In this document: positions 1-12,501 of the stretch, piece by piece
Numbering within the stretch: position 1 is the stretch's first letter
Layout: each line of letters opens with the position of its first letter
Assembly: GCF_001411805.1 (NCBI RefSeq)
Contig: NZ_CP007213.1
Span: forward strand, 682,001 to 746,000
DNA: 64,000 nucleotides
Reading direction: 5' to 3'
Source: Burkholderia plantarii
GTDB taxonomy: Bacteria; Pseudomonadota; Gammaproteobacteria; Burkholderiales; Burkholderiaceae
Notes under the pieces: generated by a model
What the model was told of the DNA's origin: nothing
What the model saw: the letters and a program-made list of their open reading frames with translations, nothing else
Database searches by the model: none
Position numbers and translations under genes: made by a program

Positions 1-1076
<1,076 letters not shown>

Positions 1077-1140
1077 CTCGAGCTAATACCGCATACATTG
1101 AGCGTTCACGCTTATCGGCTGTTGATCAAGACAGACTCAG

Positions 1141-1217
1141 GGGTCTGTAGCTCAGTCGGTTAGAGCACCGTCTTGATAAGGCGGGGGTCGTTGGTTCGAA
1201 TCCAACCAGACCCACCA
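1141..1217 (+). tRNA. ileT: tRNA-Ile (anticodon GAT)
   Basis: A 77-nt cloverleaf in the 16S-23S spacer. The acceptor stem GGGTCTG pairs with CAGACCC. The D arm (AGCTCAGTCGGTTAGAGC), anticodon loop CTTGATAAG with GAT, T arm GGTTCGAATCC and an encoded CCA end are all visible. It is processed from the rrn transcript. Confidence 0.98.
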
Positions 1218-1254
1218 ATTGTCTGACACGGAAACCTGAGACGTCTCTGTACAT

Positions 1255-1330
1255 GGGGGCATAGCTCAGCTGGGAGAGCACCTGCTTTGCAAGCAGGGGG
1301 TCGTCGGTTCGATCCCGTCTGCCTCCACCA
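1255..1330 (+). tRNA. alaT: tRNA-Ala (anticodon TGC)
   Basis: A 76-nt cloverleaf, second tRNA in the ribosomal spacer. The acceptor stem starts GGGGGCA, the anticodon loop is CTTTGCAAG with TGC, the T loop is GGTTCGATCCC, and CCA is encoded. The Ile-Ala order is the standard one for this type of rrn operon. Confidence 0.98.
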
Positions 1331-1621
1331 ATCTTCAATGACAAACGTTCAGTCATACTGAGTTTTTGTCATTGGCGATTGAGCCAGTCAGAGGATAAGT
1401 CAGAAGTTGCACTTATCGGCTGTCGTTCTTTAACAATCTAGAAGAAGTAGTAATTTGGATAGCGGAAGCGCTTATTTGAGATGGGCGTGGAAACTATCCG
1501 GGTTGTGATTGTATCGATGTATCTCAAGAAGATTCGAACTTAAATGTTCGGCTCAATTGGAATACGGCACAAATGCGAGAACTCAACCTGTAACGGCTGT
1601 CGAGAAGACAGACCCGTTATA

Positions 1622-4503
<2,882 letters not shown>

Positions 4504-4639
4504 TAACCGGTCTGTTTTGCACCAGTCTTGCTGGTGCGCAGCGGTTGGATTCTTGACATGCCGTGCCGTACAAGCACAACCCAAACTACTTCTTCCAGAT
4601 TGGTCGTGGCGCGACACACGCGACGCGACAACCCTCTTA

Positions 4640-4754
4640 GCCTGATGACCATAGCGAGTCGGTCCCACCCCTTCCCATCCCGAACAGGACCGTGAAACGA
4701 CTCTACGCCGATGATAGTGCGGATTGCCCGTGTGAAAGTAGGTAATCGTCAGGC
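4640..4754 (+). rRNA. rrf: 5S ribosomal RNA
   Basis: A 115-nt 5S gene. GCCTGATGACCATAGCGAG at the 5' end pairs with the terminal ATCGTCAGGC. The central blocks CCCACCCCTTCCCATCCCGA and GTAGGTAATCG are present. It is the last gene of the rrn operon and is followed at once by a terminator. Confidence 0.96.
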
Positions 4755-4765
4755 TTCCTCCTTCG

Positions 4766-4796
4766 AAACCCCCGCTGCTCACGCAGTGGGGGTTTT
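4766..4796 (+). terminator. Rho-independent terminator of the rrn operon
   Basis: A hairpin with arms AACCCCC and GGGGGTT and an inner CTGC..GCAG extension, followed by TTTTGTCTTTT. It lies 12 nt after the 5S gene. Confidence 0.9.
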
Positions 4797-5082
4797 GTCT
4801 TTTCCAGGACGGAAATCGCATGCACGCGGGAATGCATGCCTGTTTATCCCGCTTCAAGCATTTGTCCAATCAAATACGCACCGTCTTAATCCAGCTGCAA
4901 AAGCCCCGGCAATTTCCCGATCGAAAGCCCGATTGAATGCGTCACTCGGTTGATCGAATGGTATGCTACGCGTCCCCGATGCGGAGCGAGCGGCATTTGT
5001 GCTCCTGTCATTTAATCGACCTGGCGGATTCGGCATTCGATAATCAACTGCCGCAATTGACCGGGGCCTCCAGCAAGGAACC

Positions 5083-5325
5083 ATGACTGCAACTTCCAGC
5101 GATAAGACGACCCAGCCGATTTCCATCGTGAGGATCGAATCCGCGATCAATGCATGGCGTGAAGTTCACATTCACGCGTCGATCGACGATGACTACGCGC
5201 TCGACAGCGCGAGCAGTTGTCTCGCTGAAGTGTATGGTTCGATGATTTTCCACGGCGAATCGAGTGTCGAGATCGCTGCGCTGACGGCCGACCAGCGCGA
5301 CGCGCTGCTCGCCACCGAAGTCTGA
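5083..5325 (+). CDS. DUF3717 domain protein
   Basis: An 80-aa acidic soluble protein of unknown function. It has the DUF3717 pattern common in Burkholderia: an N-terminal I-x-x-A-I-N-x-W-R segment (about residues 17-26), a central Ala/Ser-rich stretch with the LAEVYGSMIF core (about 47-56), and a C-terminal helix ending ALTADQRDALLATEV. The start has AAGGAACC ahead of ATG. No partner gene is evident; it stands alone between the rrn operon and the MFS gene. Family assignment is by recall of the motif. Confidence 0.75.
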   Translation: MTATSSDKTTQPISIVRIESAINAWREVHIHASIDDDYALDSASSCLAEVYGSMIFHGESSVEIAALTADQRDALLATEV

Positions 5326-5577
5326 GCTGGCCGGGCAGGCAACCGCCTGGACCGTGCCCGACGCGGCAGCCGCCGGGTCGAGCGCCGCCCTTCATCCTGC
5401 CAATCTCACTGCCGGCAACCGCCGAAAACCGCCTCGGCCCGGCGGCGATCGTGCCGCAGCGGCGACAAATCGGAGTACCATCGACGCCTCAGCCATGCGG
5501 TGCCGACGGCCAGTCGGCCGGCGCCGGTTGGTCTGCCGCTTTCGCACCTCTCCGATTTTCTCCGCCCGCTATTCCGC

Positions 5578-7002
5578 ATGACCGACACTCGCGTCGATCG
5601 CCGTCCGACGACGGATTTCCTCCCGTATCTCGTGGCCGCGACGTTCTTCATGGAATATCTCGACACGACGGTCATCGCGACCGCGCTGCCGCAGATGGCG
5701 AAATCGTTCGGCGTCGGCCCGAACGCGCTGAGCCTCGGCATGACCGCCTACATGCTCGCGCTCGCGGTGTTCATCCCGATCAGCGGCTGGATTGCCGACC
5801 GCTTCGGCTCGCGTACCGTGTTCGGTTCGGCGATCGCGATCTTCACGATCGCCTCCGTGCTGTGCGGGCTGTCGAACGGCGTCGGGACGTTCACCGCCGC
5901 GCGGCTGCTGCAGGGCGTGGGTGGCGCGATGATGGTGCCGGTCGGCCGGATGATCGTGGTGCGCAGCACCGACAAGGCGAAGCTGATGCGTGCGATCGCG
6001 ACGATCACCTGGCCCGGCATCGTGGCGCCGGTGGTCGGGCCGCCCGTCGGCGGCTTCATCACGACCTACGCCTCGTGGCGCTGGATCTTCCTGCTCAACG
6101 TGCCGCTCGGCATCGCCGCGTTCGTCTGCGTGCTGCTGCTGGTGAAGAACGAGCGCGCCGAGCAGGCACGCCCGCTCGATTGGCTCGGATTCGTGTTGTC
6201 GGGCGTAACGCTGACCTGCATGCTGTGCGGCACTGAAGCGGCCGGGCAACAGGATGCGCATTTCATGGAGGCGTTCGGGCTGATCGCGGCGGCGATCGTG
6301 TTCGGCGCCGCGGCGCTCTGGCATGCGCGACGCACGCCGCATCCGCTGCTCGACTTCACGACGCTGAAGGTGCCGACATTCTCGGTCACGGTGTTTACCG
6401 GCTCGATCACGCGCGTGGCGATCAACGCGGTGCCATACCTGCAGCCGCTGCTGTTCCAGGTCGGCTTCGGCATGTCGCCGTTCCAGTCCGGGCTGCTGCT
6501 GCTCGCGAGCGCGACCGGCAACCTCGGGATGAAGGCGCTGACCTCGTGGATCCTCGATCGCTTCGGGTTCCGCCGCGTCGCGCTCGTCGACGTGACGATC
6601 GCCGGCGTGGCGACGATCGCATGCGGCTGGCTCACCGCCTCGACGCCGCTCGTGATCACCTTGTTCGTGGTGTTCGTCTACGGGCTGTCGCGCTCGATGC
6701 AGTTCTCGACATTGGCCACGCTCGCGTTCGCCGACATCCCGCCGCAGCAGACCAGCGCCGCCAGCACGCTGTCGAGCGCGGCGCAACAGATGACGATCGG
6801 CATGGGCATCGCGTTCGGCGCGATGTCGCTGCGGCTCGCGTCGATGCTGCGCGGCGACACGACCGGCACGCACTACGTGCTGGCCGACTTCCGCTGGGCG
6901 TTTCTCGCGGCCGGCGTGCTGGCCTTGCTGACGCTGCCCGGCTATGCGCGGCTTGCCGCGAATGCCGGCGACCGGCTGCGCGCGAGCGTCTCGAAGGGCT
7001 GA
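5578..7002 (+). CDS. MFS drug exporter, DHA2 family (EmrB-like)
   Basis: A 474-aa inner-membrane proton antiporter of the 14-helix DHA2 branch, expected to export lipophilic drugs or dyes. The N-terminal half has motif D1/A features (EYLDTTVIATALP near residue 24; GWIADRFGSRTVFG near 72) and the DHA motif C equivalent (GIVAPVVGPPVGGFI near 148). About 14 hydrophobic segments are visible. The ATG at 5578 was chosen because it opens directly into the family N-terminus; longer in-frame extensions are proline/arginine-rich and unlikely. No linked membrane-fusion protein or regulator lies beside it, so the substrate is unknown. Confidence 0.88.
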   Translation: MTDTRVDRRPTTDFLPYLVAATFFMEYLDTTVIATALPQMAKSFGVGPNALSLGMTAYMLALAVFIPISGWIADRFGSRTVFGSAIAIFTIASVLCGLSNGVGTFTAARLLQGVGGAMMVPVGRMIVVRSTDKAKLMRAIATITWPGIVAPVVGPPVGGFITTYASWRWIFLLNVPLGIAAFVCVLLLVKNERAEQARPLDWLGFVLSGVTLTCMLCGTEAAGQQDAHFMEAFGLIAAAIVFGAAALWHARRTPHPLLDFTTLKVPTFSVTVFTGSITRVAINAVPYLQPLLFQVGFGMSPFQSGLLLLASATGNLGMKALTSWILDRFGFRRVALVDVTIAGVATIACGWLTASTPLVITLFVVFVYGLSRSMQFSTLATLAFADIPPQQTSAASTLSSAAQQMTIGMGIAFGAMSLRLASMLRGDTTGTHYVLADFRWAFLAAGVLALLTLPGYARLAANAGDRLRASVSKG

Positions 7003-7115
7003 GCGGCGCCGTCGTTTCGTTGCGCGCGCATCGAACGAATTCACCAGGCGCACGCATGGCGGGCGGCGTCGTCAGCGCGTGGCGCCGGCTCGCGCCAATC
7101 GCTGTCGCGCCGCGC

Positions 7116-7901
7116 TCACCGCGCGTCGTGAAAGATCACGCCGAGCGTATGCCGATGCCCCGACCGCAACCGGCTCACGCCGTGCCGCAGGTTGACGCGA
7201 TACACCCCGCGCGTGCCCTGAACCGGCCTCGTGTGGACGGCGAAGATCGCGGCATCGCCGCGCTCCAGCGGCACGACTTCCACGCGCGACTGCATGCGCG
7301 GCCGCTGCTCGGTCAGCACGAATTCTCCTCCCGTGAAATCGACGCCCGGCCGTGACAGCAGGACGGCGACCTGCAGCGGAAACACATGCTCGCCGTACAG
7401 ATCCTGGTGCAGGCAGTTGTAGTCGCCCTCACGGTAACGAAGGATCAGCGGTGTCGGCCGAAGTTGTCCGGCTTCATTGCAGCGGCGCACGAACGCGTCG
7501 TGATCGGCCGGATAGCGCGTCCCGATGCCCATCGCGCGGTTCCAGTCGTTCGCGATCGGCGCAAGCGGCGCATACAGCTCGCGCCGCAGCGCGGCGAGCC
7601 CGGGCGGCAGCGGATAGGCGTAATAGCGATATTCGCCGCTGCCGAAGCCGTGGCGCGCCATCACGATCCGGCTCCGATAGCGCGCCTCGTCGTCGTAGGC
7701 GGCGATCAGCACATCGCAGGCCTCGGGATCGAGCAGCCGCTTCACCACCGCCACGCCGTCACGCCCGAGCGCCTCGCGGATGGCCGGCCAGTCGAGCGCG
7801 GCCGGCACGAGCGCGCCGGCGAACGCATCGGCGTCGTCAAGCCAGGGGGACGGCGGAATGGACGACGGCGCGGCACCGCGTCGTTCGGGGCTGGGGGACA
7901 T
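7116..7901 (-). CDS. 2OG-Fe(II) oxygenase (DUF2086/COG3826 type)
   Basis: A 261-aa soluble non-haem iron dioxygenase. The jelly-roll iron ligands are visible as HQD (in NCLHQDLYGEHVFPLQ, near residue 165) and a distal H in RHTLGVIFH near the C-terminus; R in YRVNLRHGVSR (about 234-240) can bind 2-oxoglutarate. The block GEFVLTEQRPRMQSR is typical of the family, which has been annotated as an oxygenase acting on damaged DNA, though that role rests mainly on annotation. Convergent with the upstream MFS gene and about 120 bp from the phosphate transporter, so probably monocistronic. Confidence 0.85.
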   Translation of the reverse strand: MSPSPERRGAAPSSIPPSPWLDDADAFAGALVPAALDWPAIREALGRDGVAVVKRLLDPEACDVLIAAYDDEARYRSRIVMARHGFGSGEYRYYAYPLPPGLAALRRELYAPLAPIANDWNRAMGIGTRYPADHDAFVRRCNEAGQLRPTPLILRYREGDYNCLHQDLYGEHVFPLQVAVLLSRPGVDFTGGEFVLTEQRPRMQSRVEVVPLERGDAAIFAVHTRPVQGTRGVYRVNLRHGVSRLRSGHRHTLGVIFHDAR

Positions 7902-8024
7902 CGCGGCGCTCCGAATTCGTCATGAGGAGGCCATCGTAACGGAGCCGCGCGCGCGCGCCGCTCCGTTTCTTGCGCGACAACTCCAGGCCGGGTCGATGCG
8001 GGATCGACCCGGCGCGCGGCAGGT

Positions 8025-9605
8025 TCAGAACAGCGCGTGGAATACCCAGTAGAGTCCGCCGGCCAGCACGATCGAGGCCGGCAGCGTCAGCACCCAGGCC
8101 AGCACCAGGCTGCGCACGGTCGACCATTGCAGGCCCGAGCCGTTGGCCGCCATCGTGCCGGCCACGCCCGACGACAGCACGTGCGTGGTCGAGACCGGCA
8201 GCCCGTACATGTCGGCCGCGCCGATCGTGACCATCGCGACGACTTCGGCCGAGGCGCCCTGGCCGTAGGTCAGATGCTGCTTGCCGATCTTCTCGCCGAC
8301 AGTGATCACGATCCGCTTCCAGCCGACCATCGTGCCGAGGCCGAGCGCGAGCGCCACGGCGACCTTGACCCAGGTCGGGATGAACTTGGTGGCGTGATCG
8401 AGCATCGCGCGATAGTTGTTGATCGCGGCGCGATCGTCGGCGGAGAAGGCCGGCTGCTTGGCCTTGTCCATCAGGCGGATCGCTTCCGACTCCAGGTACA
8501 TGGTGTTGCGCAGGTTGTCGACATCGCCCTGCGGGGTGCTCGCGATCGAGCCGGTCGAGCCGACCGCGGCCGCGAGCGAGTTCGACAGCTGCTGCACGGC
8601 GGGTACGGTGTCCGGCGTCATCTGGCGCGTCTGCACGTAGGTCTCGACCACGCGGCGCGAGTTGACGGGCGCCGCGGCGCCGTTGGTGTACTTGCCGAAG
8701 GTCGCGGCCGCCTGGTGCGCGACGGCGATGAAGGTCTGCGATTCGGCCGGCGTGACCGCCTTGTTCAGCGCGTAGGCGGTGGGAACGGTGCCGATCAGGA
8801 TCAGCATGATGAGGCCCATGCCCTTCTGGCCGTCGTTCGAGCCGTGCGCGAACGACACGCCGGTGCAGGTCAGGATCAGCAGGCAGCGGATCCAGAACGG
8901 CGGCGTCTTGTCCTTCGGCGGCTCCTGATAGAGCTGCGGCACCTTCACGAGCCCCTTGAGCAGGAGCAGCAACAGGCCCGAGAGCACGAAGCCGACGATC
9001 GGCGAGAACAGCAGGGACTTGCCGACGCCCAACGCCTGGCTCCAGTCCACGCCGCTCGTGCCCGAGGCGCCGTGCATGAGCTGGTTCATCACGCCGACGC
9101 CGATGATCGAGCCGATCAGCGTGTGCGAGCTCGATGACGGCAGGCCGAAGTACCAGGTCGCGAGGTTCCAGACGATCGCGGCGATCAGCAGCGCGAACAC
9201 CATCGCGAAGCCGGCGGCGCTGCCGACCTGCAGGATCAGCTCGACGGGCAGCAACTGCAGGATGCCGAACGCGACGGCACCGCTCGAGAGCAGCACGCCC
9301 GCGAAATTCCAGAGCCCGGACCAGACCACGGCCACGTTCGGCGTCAGCGAATGCGTGTAGATCACGGTGGCGACCGCGTTGGCCGTGTCGTGGAAGCCGT
9401 TGACGAATTCGAAGCCGAGCGCGATCAGCAGCGCGATGCCGAGCAGCACGTAGGGGAACACCGAATGCTCGCCGACCGGCGCGAGATCGGCCATCAGGTG
9501 GGAGAGCACATACGCGCCGCCGGCGACGAGTACGACGAGGAAGACCACCAGGCCGAATTGCCGTGAGCGGCCGGGATCTGCGGTGGGTGACGCGGATTGG
9601 TTCAT
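8025..9605 (-). CDS. pitA: PiT-family inorganic phosphate transporter
   Basis: A 526-aa inner-membrane low-affinity phosphate:cation symporter. The two inverted PiT repeats are clear: GFEFVNGFHDTANAVATVI near residue 65 and FAHGSNDGQKGMGLI near 255. The pair GLPSSSSHTLIGSIIGVG and GLPVSTTHVLSSGVAGTM are the matching half-repeats. A soluble domain of about 130 residues (about 285-415) separates the halves, as in longer PiT proteins. No phoU-like gene precedes it. The gene symbol follows the family; the exact orthologue is not proven. Confidence 0.93.
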   Translation of the reverse strand: MNQSASPTADPGRSRQFGLVVFLVVLVAGGAYVLSHLMADLAPVGEHSVFPYVLLGIALLIALGFEFVNGFHDTANAVATVIYTHSLTPNVAVVWSGLWNFAGVLLSSGAVAFGILQLLPVELILQVGSAAGFAMVFALLIAAIVWNLATWYFGLPSSSSHTLIGSIIGVGVMNQLMHGASGTSGVDWSQALGVGKSLLFSPIVGFVLSGLLLLLLKGLVKVPQLYQEPPKDKTPPFWIRCLLILTCTGVSFAHGSNDGQKGMGLIMLILIGTVPTAYALNKAVTPAESQTFIAVAHQAAATFGKYTNGAAAPVNSRRVVETYVQTRQMTPDTVPAVQQLSNSLAAAVGSTGSIASTPQGDVDNLRNTMYLESEAIRLMDKAKQPAFSADDRAAINNYRAMLDHATKFIPTWVKVAVALALGLGTMVGWKRIVITVGEKIGKQHLTYGQGASAEVVAMVTIGAADMYGLPVSTTHVLSSGVAGTMAANGSGLQWSTVRSLVLAWVLTLPASIVLAGGLYWVFHALF

Positions 9606-9859
9606 GGCGGGCAGGGAAGGGGGTGGGGGGAATCAATCGCCCGATCCTAGCGCCGCGACTTAGGCAGTTTGATGACATGACGGGATGTCGTCGGTGATCT
9701 TTCAACTCTCTTGCGCCGGGCCGCCTGACGGCCGCGCGGCATGCGTTCCCGCCCGGCGGCCGCGTCGACGCGTACACACGCTTCCGGCGGCGGCCCGGCA
9801 TGCCGCCCCGGCGGGCATGCATGTGGAGCGTCAAGTCCCGCGCGGCACGTGCCCCCCGC

Positions 9860-10747
9860 TCACCGCGCCGCGCGCGTGGCCGGTGCCCCCGCGAAGCGCC
9901 GCGCGCAGGCCACGCAGCCGACCACGACCGTCGTCACGCCCACCATCGCGGCCGGCACCGGCTCGTGCAGCAGCCACGCGGCGAGCAGCAGCCCGAAGAA
10001 CGGCTGCAACAGCTGAAGCTGGCCGACGCTGGCGATGCCGCCGAGCGCGAGCCCGCGATACCAGAACACGAAACCGATCAGCATGCTGAACAGCGACACG
10101 TAGGCGAGGCTCCACCAGGCCGGCGCTTCGATCGTGGCGAACGAGGCGGGCCGGACCGCGAGGGCGAGCGGCAGCATCACCGGCAGCGACAGCACTAGCG
10201 CCCACGAGATCACCTGCCAGCCGCCGAGCCGGCGCGACAGCCGCGCGCCTTCCGCATAGCCGAGCCCGCAGGCGACGATCGCGGCCAGCATCAGCAGGTC
10301 GCCGAGCGGTGACGCGCGCAGGCCGTCGCGCAGCGCGAACGCCGCCACGGCCGCGCTGCCGAGCGAAGAGAACAGCCAGAACGCGGCGCGCGGGCGTTCG
10401 CCGCCGCGCAGTACGCCGAACGCGGCGGTGGCGAGCGGCAGCAACCCGACGAATACGATCGCATGCGCCGACGTGATGTGCCGCAGCGCCAGCGCCGTCA
10501 GCAGCGGGAAGCCGACCACCACGCCGAGCGCGACGATCGCGAGCGGCACCAGATCGGCGCGCGCCGGGCGCCGCTCGCGGAACGCGGCCAGCAGCGCGAT
10601 CGCCACCAACCCGGCGATCGCGGCGCGCGCGAGCGTCAGGAACACCGGGTCGAAACCGTGGACGGCGATGCGCGTGGCCGGCAGCGAGCCGCTGAAGATC
10701 ACGACGCCGAGAAAACCGTTGAGCCAGCCTTGCGTGGAGGTCTGCAT
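9860..10747 (-). CDS. EamA/DMT-family transporter
   Basis: A 295-aa inner-membrane protein with two EamA repeats of five helices each (about residues 8-135 and 150-285); typical pieces are the early FLGVVIFSGSLPATRIA and the second-repeat FWYRGLALGGIASVGQLQLLQPFFGLLLAAWLLHE region. Such proteins usually export amino acids or metabolites. I chose the ATG at 10747 over an upstream one because it begins just before helix 1. It is divergent from the MocR regulator at 10867, with a 119-bp shared control region, which suggests the regulator controls it. Confidence 0.85.
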   Translation of the reverse strand: MQTSTQGWLNGFLGVVIFSGSLPATRIAVHGFDPVFLTLARAAIAGLVAIALLAAFRERRPARADLVPLAIVALGVVVGFPLLTALALRHITSAHAIVFVGLLPLATAAFGVLRGGERPRAAFWLFSSLGSAAVAAFALRDGLRASPLGDLLMLAAIVACGLGYAEGARLSRRLGGWQVISWALVLSLPVMLPLALAVRPASFATIEAPAWWSLAYVSLFSMLIGFVFWYRGLALGGIASVGQLQLLQPFFGLLLAAWLLHEPVPAAMVGVTTVVVGCVACARRFAGAPATRAAR

Positions 10748-10841
10748 GGATGCGTGGGCCGAGGCGAAAGGAGAGGGAAAGGCCGAGCATCGCACGCGGC
10801 CACCGGCGGGTTAAGCTACGGAGCAGCACAATCCGGGCAAA

Positions 10842-10866
10842 CTGTACTGAATAGGGAGCCGTACAG
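10842..10866. promoter_or_regulatory. inverted repeat, candidate MocR operator
   Basis: CTGTAC at 10842-10847 and GTACAG at 10861-10866 form a perfect 6-bp dyad with a 13-bp spacer, ending exactly at the ATG of the MocR gene and lying in the EamA-MocR divergent region. Binding here would repress the regulator's own translation start region. Function is inferred. Confidence 0.5.
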
Positions 10867-12303
10867 ATGGCGGTAAACGGTAGCGAGATTCCTGTCGGAG
10901 CCGCCGTGCCGGCGGAGGCCGACGGCACGCGCGTCGCGCGCGTGATGGCGGCGTTGCGCGCCCGGATCGCGGGCCGCACGCTCGGGCCGGGCGCGCGCGT
11001 GCCGTCGATCCGGGCCATGGCCGAGACCTGCGGCGTGTCGAAATCGACCGTGGTGGATGCCTACGACCGGCTCGTCGCCGACGGCACGCTGGCCGTGCGG
11101 CGCGGCTCGGGCTTCTTCGTGGCGGGCCACGCGCCGCCGTTCGCGCTCGCCGAGGTCGGCCCGCGCCTCGACCGCGAACTCGATCCGCTGTGGCTCACGC
11201 GCCAGTCGCTCGAAAGCGGCGGCGACGCGCTGAAGCCCGGTTGCGGCTGGCTGCCCGCGTCGTGGCTGCCCGACGACGGTCTGCGCCGGGCGCTGCGCGC
11301 GGTCGCGCGCGACGCGCAGGCCGAGCTGGCCGACTACGGCGCGCCGCGCGGCCTGCCGGCGCTGCGCCAGCAGCTGACCTGGCGGCTCGCGCAGCACGGC
11401 ATCGACGCGCCGCCCGACCAGATCCTGCTGACCGACGGCGGCACGCACGCGCTCGACCTCGTCTGCCGACTGCTGCTGGAGCCCGGCGACACGGTAGTGG
11501 TCGACGATCCCTGCTACTTCAATTTCCAGGCGCTGCTGCGCGCGCATCGCGTGCAGCTGGTGGGCGTGCGCTATACGGCGAACGGGCCGGACCCGGCCGA
11601 ATTCGCGCGCGTGCTGGCCGAACACCGGCCGCGCCTGTACGTGACGAACGCGGCGATCCACAACCCGACCGGCGCGGCGCTCGCGCCGGCCGTCGCGCAC
11701 CGCGTGCTGACGCTGGCCGCCGAGCACGACGTGCTGATCGTGGAGGACGACATCTTCGCGGACTTCGAAACCGAACCGGCGCCGCGGCTCGCCGCGTTCG
11801 ACGGCCTGCAGCGCGTGATCTCGATCGGCAGCTTCTCGAAGACGCTGTCGGCGGCGGTGCGGTGCGGCTACCTCGCGGCGCGGCGCGAGTGGATCGATCC
11901 GTTGATCGACCTGAAGCTCGCGACCACCTTCGGCAACGGCGGGCTGAACCCGGCGGTGGTCCACCGGCTGCTGGTGGACGGCAGCTACCGGCGCCATCTC
12001 GACGGCCTGCGCGCGCGGCTCGGCGATGCGATGGGCGAGACGCGGCGGCAGCTGGCGGCGGCCGGGCTCGCGGTGCGGATCCGGCCGCGCGCCGGGATGT
12101 TCCTGTGGGCCGAACTGCCGGCGGGACTCGACGCGGCCGTGGTGGCGCGCCATGCGTTGGACGACGGCGTGGTGCTCGCGCCCGGCAACGTGTTCAGCGT
12201 CTCGCGCACGGCCGCGCGTTACCTGCGCTTCAACGCCTCGCAGAGCAACCGGCCGGCCGTCTACGCGGCGCTGCGGCGCGCGATGGAGCGCGCCGCCGGC
12301 TGA
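10867..12303 (+). CDS. MocR/PdxR-type regulator with aminotransferase domain
   Basis: A 478-aa transcription factor. An N-terminal GntR winged helix (about residues 20-85; LGPGARVPSIRAMAETCGVSKSTVVDAYD) is joined to a fold-type I aminotransferase domain (about 110-475). The PLP lysine lies in SIGSFSKTLSAAVR, and the NPTG-type loop (IHNPTGAA) and VEDDIFADF are present. MocR proteins sense PLP or amino-acid adducts. It is divergent from the EamA transporter, the usual layout for a regulator and its target exporter. ATG start is preceded by AGGGAGCC. Ends before a shared terminator with the convergent MFS gene. Confidence 0.9.
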   Translation: MAVNGSEIPVGAAVPAEADGTRVARVMAALRARIAGRTLGPGARVPSIRAMAETCGVSKSTVVDAYDRLVADGTLAVRRGSGFFVAGHAPPFALAEVGPRLDRELDPLWLTRQSLESGGDALKPGCGWLPASWLPDDGLRRALRAVARDAQAELADYGAPRGLPALRQQLTWRLAQHGIDAPPDQILLTDGGTHALDLVCRLLLEPGDTVVVDDPCYFNFQALLRAHRVQLVGVRYTANGPDPAEFARVLAEHRPRLYVTNAAIHNPTGAALAPAVAHRVLTLAAEHDVLIVEDDIFADFETEPAPRLAAFDGLQRVISIGSFSKTLSAAVRCGYLAARREWIDPLIDLKLATTFGNGGLNPAVVHRLLVDGSYRRHLDGLRARLGDAMGETRRQLAAAGLAVRIRPRAGMFLWAELPAGLDAAVVARHALDDGVVLAPGNVFSVSRTAARYLRFNASQSNRPAVYAALRRAMERAAG

Positions 12304-12392
12304 GCACGGCGGCGGGCGCATCAGGCGCGAGCGGCGGGCTGTGAGTGTGATCCACGCCCGCACCAGCGAAACCACGCCGCAACCCACCACGA

Positions 12393-12432
12393 AAAACGCG
12401 GAATGCCGGCCATCGCCCGCATTCCGCGTTTT
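12393..12432. terminator. bidirectional intrinsic terminator
   Basis: A 13-bp perfect stem (AAAACGCGGAATG / CATTCCGCGTTTT) flanked by A and T runs on both strands. It lies between the convergent MocR and MFS genes and can stop transcription from either side. It is the main structured element in the 200-bp gap. Confidence 0.85.
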
Positions 12433-12501
12433 CCATGCGACTCGCCCGGCGGGTCGCGGCGCCTGCGGTGCCGCCACCACCGCGGGCGCGTGAAGGCGGC
12501 A

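Noticed and set aside
5569..7053. A 494-aa open frame opposite the DHA2 exporter and similar long antisense frames over other genes
   Set aside because: They are Arg/Ala/Gly-rich shadows caused by high GC at third positions; the sense frames have clear families.
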